A stretch of DNA of 6,995 nt, taken from assembly GCA_002697105.1 (NCBI GenBank), contig NZTS01000005.1:21367-28361 (forward strand). The letters are read 5' to 3'. Shown in pieces: positions 1 to 6,995 of the stretch. The position numbers and the translations under genes were made by a program. This DNA is from Methanobacteriota archaeon (GTDB taxonomy: Archaea > Thermoplasmatota > Poseidoniia > Poseidoniales > Thalassarchaeaceae). The number at the start of each line of letters is the position of its first letter. Position 1 is the first letter of the stretch. The notes beneath the pieces were generated by a model. That model searched no databases, was not told the origin of the DNA, and saw nothing but the letters and a program-made list of their open reading frames with translations.

Positions 1-2652
1 ATCCAGATTGCTCATTCTGAAGAGTGCTTCTCTCTTGAGTCCCTTCTTTCGTTTGCTGTTCAACGTACTATCCGCCTCTTTGAATTAGAAAAAGTACCCA
101 ATCATCAAACTGAAACTCATATTCGACCAATTCCAGATCGTGAAGTACTGGAATCATTAGCTCGAGACCGTCGATTAATTGGGGGAAAAGGTGTTCTTCA
201 TGACTGGCTTCGCGCATTTTCATCAGATGCTTCTGAATCTAGAAATCCTTTGGCAGTTGAACAGACACAGTGGTGGTTTCTTTGCACAATCGGTGCACTT
301 TCTCCAATTTTGAATAATCAAGATACTAATTTCTTGAAAGATGAATCCTTCTGGAAAGGATGCTTTACAGGTCAAGAATTACCATTTGAAATAGACGAAT
401 CATCTCCTGATTTATGGTTAAACAATGTAATTTCTATGATTAATAATGAAAATGTTTCGAATAATTTTGATGGTGAAAGAGCTGATGGTTTAGTAGGACT
501 ACAGATATTAATGTCTGAATTATCAAATTTAAGATCTTATGAGAAATCTATGGGTATTTCCCTGCCTGAAAGTACAGAAATCTGGTGTGACCAAGTTCAA
601 GCTGTAATTGATTCCGGTGTTTTACCTGAAGTCTCATCACCATTTTCCCCTGTTTTAATCAGAACACCAGACGAAGTATTAGGGTGTGAAGCAAAACGCG
701 TAATTCTCGTGGAGCCAACTGCTGATTATTGGGATCTGAGAGTTACTTTGCCACCTTTATTGCAAGAGGAAGAAAGACAAAGATTGGGAATATTGCGTCC
801 AGATGGCCCTATTCGCCATACGCGTCATTTGTTACAGTCGATCTACTATTCAGGAGAAGAAGTAGTGGTTATCGATCCCACAATTTTAGATGAATCCTCT
901 CCACCAGTTGCTCCATATGTAGAATATTGGAGAGAACATTCCAATCCTGAATCTCTACCTTCATTTCTTTCTTCCCAAGATTTCTCAGATGGTTTAGGGT
1001 GGAGTCAAATAAATCATAATGACAACTTATTGATTGTAGCTGAAGATCGAAATGTTGAACCATATTCTGATGGCTCTTCAACAATAGTTGTAGAGAATGG
1101 ACATGGTGTTTCATGGAGAAGTAAACGTTCTTCTGAAGGAAATTTATTACTAAAAAGACAACAAATTACTACACTTCCATTATCATACACATCTCCCTTA
1201 GTAACTCTAGAATCTCAATATTTTGCAGATAGAATCCAGAGACAACCTTCTTTACTTTCAGGTTCAGAAGCTTATCATTCAGAAGCTAAAATTCGAGATT
1301 CAGTGGTTAGTACTAAACCATTAACAATCATTCCAAAATCTAAACATCTTGCCGAAGATTTACCTCTTCCAGTTGAGAATCCTTCTTGGCCTGTTATTGG
1401 AGGTTTATGGAATGAAAAAGAGACTATGTCAATAGATCCTAGACCACTTTTTCCTTCTGAAATCGAAATTAAAGCAGTAGATTTTCGGCATGGTCATTCT
1501 CAGGGCAATGAATGGAAAGTCCCAGATGTGTGGTCTCCATCTAGGATTCAATCTTGGATTGAATGTGGAAGAAAAGGCTGGCTAAGTCAGGCCCTGTATG
1601 CTGCTTCAGATGATATTCCTGATGAAGAACTTGATAAAAGAACACGGGGAGTTTTAATCCATGAAGTTACCGAAGGAATGATTGAGAAAACTCTCGGAAT
1701 GTCTCGTTCAGTAGAACGAACATCGTTCATACCCAGATCTGTTGCTACTAGTGGAACTGATGGAAATGAATTAATGACTAATATGGCAACATTACTTGAT
1801 GAACATGCTCCTTGGCTTTCTAGATCTGATGTTGTAACAGATGAAAGATTACGTGATCTTGTTGGAATGGATGAAGAATTGTGGAGAACTTGGTTATCTA
1901 AGCGTCAGAAAATTCCTCCATCAGGAAGATTTGCAGAAATTATTGCGGCAGAATTTCAGATTCCTGATTCAGTTCCGATTTGTATGGAATACAAGATTGG
2001 AAAGAATTTGGGTAATGGCGATGGTACTGTTATTGGAACTGATGAGTCTGGTTATGAAATTAAAGTTCGAGGGTCCATAGATAGAGTAGATTTAGTTCCA
2101 TTTGGTAAGAATGGAGAATTGGTAGATGAATCCGGTAGTTTGGAAGTTGCGCCATTGTATCCCGACGGAAAATGGAAACCCAGACGTTTGGTTTTGATTC
2201 GTGACATTAAGACAGCATCAAAAGATAGAGGAGCAGACAAACATCTTAGCGCGTTATTGGAAGATGTTCAACTAGCAATTTATGCCAGAGCATGGGAAAT
2301 AGAACATAAAGGAGACTTAGTTATTGGAGTAGGGGTAAGCGATATTGGATTAGAAACAATACATCATGTTGAACTTGATCCTAACTGGACTTCAACATTA
2401 GATGAATTAGAGATTGGAGAAAAAACGAGTATATTAACAGGTTTATTTAGGCCATTTACTAGTACCTCTACTTCCCCTGATCAATCAGGATTTAGGGCGT
2501 GGTTGGACCATCGCTTGAATACAGTTTTCAAAGCAGTTAATGGAGCTAGAAATCGTCAGGTTGCACCTAACCCATCATCGATTTGCTCATATTGCTCTGT
2601 TTCAGATATCTGTGGCCTATCGGGTATTGGAGGTGAGGATAAATGGGTTTGA
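1..2652 (+). CDS. addB: AddB-like subunit of a helicase-nuclease: degenerate helicase domains plus Fe-S PD-(D/E)XK nuclease (5' end missing)
   Basis: The frame is open from base 1 with no stop, so this is a 5'-truncated gene with 883 codons in view. A TTG at 250 could be taken as a start, but it has no ribosome binding site and 83 open codons precede it. Residues about 218-300 resemble the helicase 2A/2B region of AddB but lack the TxHxSKG (motif V) and YVAxTRA (motif VI) signatures, which argues for a non-motor subunit. Residues about 300-510 are a linker with no motif I recognise. The nuclease domain spans about 512-883: SPSRIQSWIECGRK with first cysteine C522, H554 in the LIHE segment, D694 in GSIDRVD, D735-x-K737 in RDIKT, and Q757/Y761 in the QxxxY motif. 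The ending C862-x2-C865-x5-C871 matches the AddB 4Fe-4S staple. By family knowledge it is a cytoplasmic partner of AddA that cuts one strand during double-strand-end resection. B. subtilis AddB is about 1166 residues, so roughly 250-300 residues are probably missing. Alternative: an AdnA- or RecC/RecB-like relative. Confidence 0.85.
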   Translation: MQIAHSEECFSLESLLSFAVQRTIRLFELEKVPNHQTETHIRPIPDREVLESLARDRRLIGGKGVLHDWLRAFSSDASESRNPLAVEQTQWWFLCTIGALSPILNNQDTNFLKDESFWKGCFTGQELPFEIDESSPDLWLNNVISMINNENVSNNFDGERADGLVGLQILMSELSNLRSYEKSMGISLPESTEIWCDQVQAVIDSGVLPEVSSPFSPVLIRTPDEVLGCEAKRVILVEPTADYWDLRVTLPPLLQEEERQRLGILRPDGPIRHTRHLLQSIYYSGEEVVVIDPTILDESSPPVAPYVEYWREHSNPESLPSFLSSQDFSDGLGWSQINHNDNLLIVAEDRNVEPYSDGSSTIVVENGHGVSWRSKRSSEGNLLLKRQQITTLPLSYTSPLVTLESQYFADRIQRQPSLLSGSEAYHSEAKIRDSVVSTKPLTIIPKSKHLAEDLPLPVENPSWPVIGGLWNEKETMSIDPRPLFPSEIEIKAVDFRHGHSQGNEWKVPDVWSPSRIQSWIECGRKGWLSQALYAASDDIPDEELDKRTRGVLIHEVTEGMIEKTLGMSRSVERTSFIPRSVATSGTDGNELMTNMATLLDEHAPWLSRSDVVTDERLRDLVGMDEELWRTWLSKRQKIPPSGRFAEIIAAEFQIPDSVPICMEYKIGKNLGNGDGTVIGTDESGYEIKVRGSIDRVDLVPFGKNGELVDESGSLEVAPLYPDGKWKPRRLVLIRDIKTASKDRGADKHLSALLEDVQLAIYARAWEIEHKGDLVIGVGVSDIGLETIHHVELDPNWTSTLDELEIGEKTSILTGLFRPFTSTSTSPDQSGFRAWLDHRLNTVFKAVNGARNRQVAPNPSSICSYCSVSDICGLSGIGGEDKWV

Positions 2653-5600
2653 ATCATGCACAAAGACTTGCATTAAACCTAGATTCTCATCTAGTAATTG
2701 ATGCAGGTGCAGGTACTGGAAAGACTAAGACAATAGTTGATCGAGTAATAGAACACTATCTAACTCCAATTCAAAGGGCATCAGTAATCTTACCACGTCC
2801 ATATCGCCCTGGAAGATTGGCTGGTGGAATGATAGTAGATGGGAATGCTCATCGTATAGATCTAAATGAATGGAGTGGACTTCTACCAACTGAAGTAATT
2901 GTATTGACATTCACCAATGCTGCTGCCGAAGAACTCAAACATAGAATTAGAATTGCCTTAGGAGAATTAAGAGCGGGAACAACGTCTGGAAAAGATGAGG
3001 ATGGTGCTGATTCTAGAATAATTGTTCAAGGCCTTCCTGATCAATTCCGTATGCTTCTGGAAGATGCACCAATAGGTACAATTGATTCATTTTTCACCCG
3101 CCTAGTATCTCCTCATCGTGCTTTGTTGGGGCTTGATGTGACTGATGAACAGGTTTCAGAAACGCAACGTGTTTCACTGGAAACATTAGCAGTAAACACT
3201 GCTTGGCGTCTTCCTTACAATAATAACAGAAGGGGTGAAGCTGTAGATGCAGGTATTCCTTCAGAAATATTAGATCAATTCTTTGAAGCGAGAAGAAGAG
3301 TCTCTCAAACAGTAGGATCTACTCACACATGTAGAAGAATTTTGAAAGGAATGCTAAGTCGATCGGTATTTTTAGATGGTGCTGTGGAGCAATTATATGA
3401 TCCATCTATTGATTCAGTGTCTCCAGATCTAATTCGTAGAGAAATCACATCTTGGTTAGATGAAGATCATATTTTTCAGACCTTGAACCGACTGCAAACT
3501 CCTTTAGCAGAATGGTTGGAATTAATCGAAAACGCAGGAGCAATAGAAGATACTGACTCAGGTACAAGGCTTGCAGCTTTGGATCACGCACTTTCTCTCC
3601 CTCCTCCTGCTGACAGTTGGGAGGCATTGGTAAGAATATTCCATCTTTTTAGAATTACATCTTCACAAACAGGTGCCAGAGCAGATGGAGGTAATGGATT
3701 AACAGGTTCTCCATCGCTTCTGCCTAGAGGATATTTACCTCCCAATACTGATGCTTGGGAAAGAGGGCATTCTGGTTATCCAAAAATTAGTGAAGAACTG
3801 AAATCTCTAGCAACTAATGCGAAGGATGAATGGTCAAAACAAGAACATCTTTTCGAAAGAAAAATAGCATTTATTGTAGGTTTACTCGATGATTCAATTC
3901 CGACCCATATGCCCTCAGATTATCCAATTCGTCCTCAAATTATTGATATTCCAACTTCATACTCTGGAAGAAATATTTCAGATGGACGTCGATTCGATCT
4001 TGTCCAAGAAGCAACTATGCTGAATGATCTATGGATAGTCCATCGTGCGACTGCGGGTATTCTTCGTAAACTTAAATCAACCAGAGGACTACATGATTTT
4101 GAGGATATATCTGAATTGGCAGGGGACCTACTTTTGTCTCGATGTCCACAAATATGTCGCACATTCTATTCAGAACCGATAATTCAATCTCTAGATCAAA
4201 TCGATATACATCGTCCGTGGTCAGACACTCATTTAGACCGTTCTCTGGAACTTGCTCAAGAAGCCATGGAAGATCCCACTTCATTGGGATATGCAAACAC
4301 TTCTGAGGCGGAAAAGGCCCTAGTCGATTTGATTGAGCGTATTGATTTGTTGAAACGAATACGACGAAGATATCTAGCGATGATTCTTGATGAAGCACAA
4401 GATATCAATCCTCGTCAATGGAGGCTTCTCTCTAGATTGTGGGGTCCTAGATTAAGAGAAGAATCAGATTTAATTCCAGACCAGAATCTAGAATGGGAAC
4501 CTACGGTTTGTTATGTTGGAGATATTAAGCAGAGTATTTACTTGTTTAGACAAGCTCAAGTTTCAACATTCCATCGATTTGCAGACCATCTCCGGCGAAT
4601 AAATAACCATGAATTATCTACTCTTGATATTTTCAAGGAACCTAATCCCCTTAGAACAATGGAATGGAGTAGAGATCCCAGAGCATTACATGATTCGTTT
4701 GTTCGTGCATCTATGCATAGTTCTGAAAATAGAAAGTTATTGAATCCAGAAGTCAGATTTGATGGTACAGATGGTGTGCATCAAATATCTTCTGAGGAAA
4801 TATCACTTCGTAGATCTGGCCATGTGAGATTATCAATTAATTATCGAACATCTGGGGGCTTACTCCGCGTAATGGATCGTTGGTGGAAAGATGTGTTCCA
4901 CTCCAGACATCAAACTTTCTCAAATGCAGATTGGTATGCCGAAGATCAACAATTAACCCCTTCCCCCGAAAAGGAAAATGATCCCGGAATACTTGAGTGG
5001 CTACTTCCAATTGGACCTTTAGGTATTAACCAAGTTCCTAGTGATCCCACTCATCCGATAGATCTATTTTTACATGGTAAGGCAAACAAAAAAGAATTGG
5101 AATCCTCATTGATTGTGGAACGAATAAGGGCATTGGTAGATGGTTCTGATTGTAAGATTGGGCACTCTTCTGGGGATCAACAACATATCATCGAAAGTAC
5201 CGCTGTTGATCCTAGTGACATAATGGTACTATTACCAAGTCGTAAGCATTATCTTGAATCAATATTGAATGGATTGAGTGCACTAGGGATTCCTGTACAG
5301 GCGGATAAGGAGGGAGCACTATTTTCACGTCCTTCTGTTCGTCCATTATTGGGCCTTGTACAATTATGTGCACGACCTCACCACCGTCATCATGCGTCTT
5401 GGGTAGCAAGATCGGTTTTGGTAGGATTGAATGATGATGAACTAGATCGTTTCATCAGAAATTCTCCTAAAGGTTCGAATTTAATTGAAAGGATGGTTGA
5501 TTTTGCTCACACTGAACAACAATCCTCCTTAATTCAAGGATGGTATAATCGTGTGAAATCTGGGAGAATAATTGAATTATTGGATTGGACGATTGACCAC

Positions 5601-6995
5601 AGTGATTTATTGTTAGCCTATCCGATGGATTCAGATAGAATTGACGCTGAGAATTTTGTTGATTTTATTCGGAATACGTTACAAGAAAGTGGAGGGGATA
5701 TTGTTCTATTAGCAGATCGTCTTGCAAGGATAGAACGTGATGGAGATGGTGCTGCAGCCAAAGATATATCCTCCTCAGGTGGAGTTCGGATAATGACAAT
5801 ACACAAGTCAAAAGGACTACAATCAAAGGTTGTGATTTTAGCAGGGATATTTGGGCAATCTCAAACTCGCTTGATTCATGAAAATCAAGATAGATTGATT
5901 GTAACTCCTCAGATGTTTGGTGTACATCCTAAGCCATGGTTAGATCAGAAAGATCCTATTTCATCGGTATGGAATTATATCAAAATATTACACGAATCAC
6001 AAGTTCAAGCCGAGGCTAGAAGATTATTGTATGTAGCAGCTACTAGGGCTGAAGATAGATTAATTATTTCTGGTGCTCCAAATGGTACTTTATTTAGCAA
6101 TTCAGGAATTAAATTAGAGGTTGAACATGGTTCAACCCCTTCATTTGGATCTATGTTATTGGAATCTATGCGCCAATCTTCAACGATAAAGAATGTGAAT
6201 TCTCCTTGGCTTATTGGGAATGAAAAATTAGGCGTTGAATTAACCTCAACTCCAAAGAAGTATCAACTTACAATAGATCCAGTATTTGTTTCTATGAATA
6301 GTAGAATTGGAGTTGACAAAGGAATCGGCATTAGGATTTATCATTCTCCTGAATGCTTTGAAGATAGAACAATTCCTAAAACAGTATTTCGTTCAATGTT
6401 TGATCTAAGTGAAACCTTGAATGATATAAAAGAAAATGGTCCTTCCAGTACTACCTCTAACCCTAGAGAAATTATACTGAAATCAAATATTTCACCAAGT
6501 AGTCTTGACATTGCCAATACTTGTATGCGTAAATATTGGTTAGAGAATCGAATTGGTTTGAAACAAGAAATCAACCTCTTGGGAAATGATCGAAAAATTG
6601 AAGAAAATATTTTGCCGGCGGCAAATGTACTCGGAACTATTGTACATCGATTGGTAGAAATTGGAGTTCCAAGTCCTAGACGTTCGCCAGATTCTCTTCC
6701 ACTACCCATTGAATGGACAAAGAATCTAGGCTCACGTTGGCAAGGTAATTCTTTGGAAAAGGCGATGGATGAAGTCTTCCAAGAATTCCTTACGTCTAAT
6801 GTTGATATCGATCAAACAAAGAAGTTAGTAACTACAATGATTTCAAATCTTGACAATTCTGAATTGGGTCAATTTCTGAATAACTTTGAGGGAAAGATGG
6901 GTACCCTAGATGGTGTAAGAACTGAATTACCATTTGGTATGGAATTGGATGTTAATAGTACACCGCTTGAGATATCTCAAGACACTCCTAGAGGA

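Overview
The whole 6995-base window is coding. It holds two genes, both on the + strand and both cut by the window edges. They overlap by 10 bases, with no intergenic space. Together they look like the two subunits of an AddAB-type (RecBCD/AdnAB-class) helicase-nuclease that processes DNA double-strand ends for recombinational repair.

Positions 1-2652 carry the last 883 codons of an AddB-like subunit. The part in view has helicase-like domains without working motor motifs, then a long linker with no motif I recognise. It ends in a complete PD-(D/E)XK nuclease domain framed by four cysteines in the AddB-type 4Fe-4S arrangement (C522, then C862-x2-C865-x5-C871). Positions 2643-6995 carry the first 1451 codons of an AddA-like UvrD/RecB superfamily 1 helicase. 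All canonical helicase motifs (Q, I, Ia, the TIDSF motif, II, III, IV, V, VI) are present and intact, followed by the beginning of a second nuclease domain. The window ends just before that domain's expected catalytic residues.

The second gene has a strong, well-spaced Shine-Dalgarno sequence (GGAGGTGA) inside the end of the first gene, and an in-frame TAA directly before its ATG, so its start is secure. The overlap suggests translational coupling and balanced production of the two subunits. The expected division of labour is that AddA drives DNA unwinding and cuts one strand, while AddB scaffolds, possibly scans DNA, and cuts the other strand.

Organism: the DNA is AT-rich (roughly 38-42% G+C in most sampled lines, lower in places) with frequent AGA and ATA codons. 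The 8-base Shine-Dalgarno fits both archaeal and bacterial 16S rRNA tails. Some sequence traits, such as the LRPDGPIRHTRH segment in AddB and the long Walker A to motif Ia insertion in AddA, remind me of AddAB-like proteins of uncultured marine Thermoplasmatota (Poseidoniales/MGII or MGIII). This is an impression from memory and is weak; a low-G+C marine bacterium is not excluded. I see no mobile element, RNA gene, CRISPR array, promoter or terminator. The window looks like a divergent version of a known repair machine rather than a new system.
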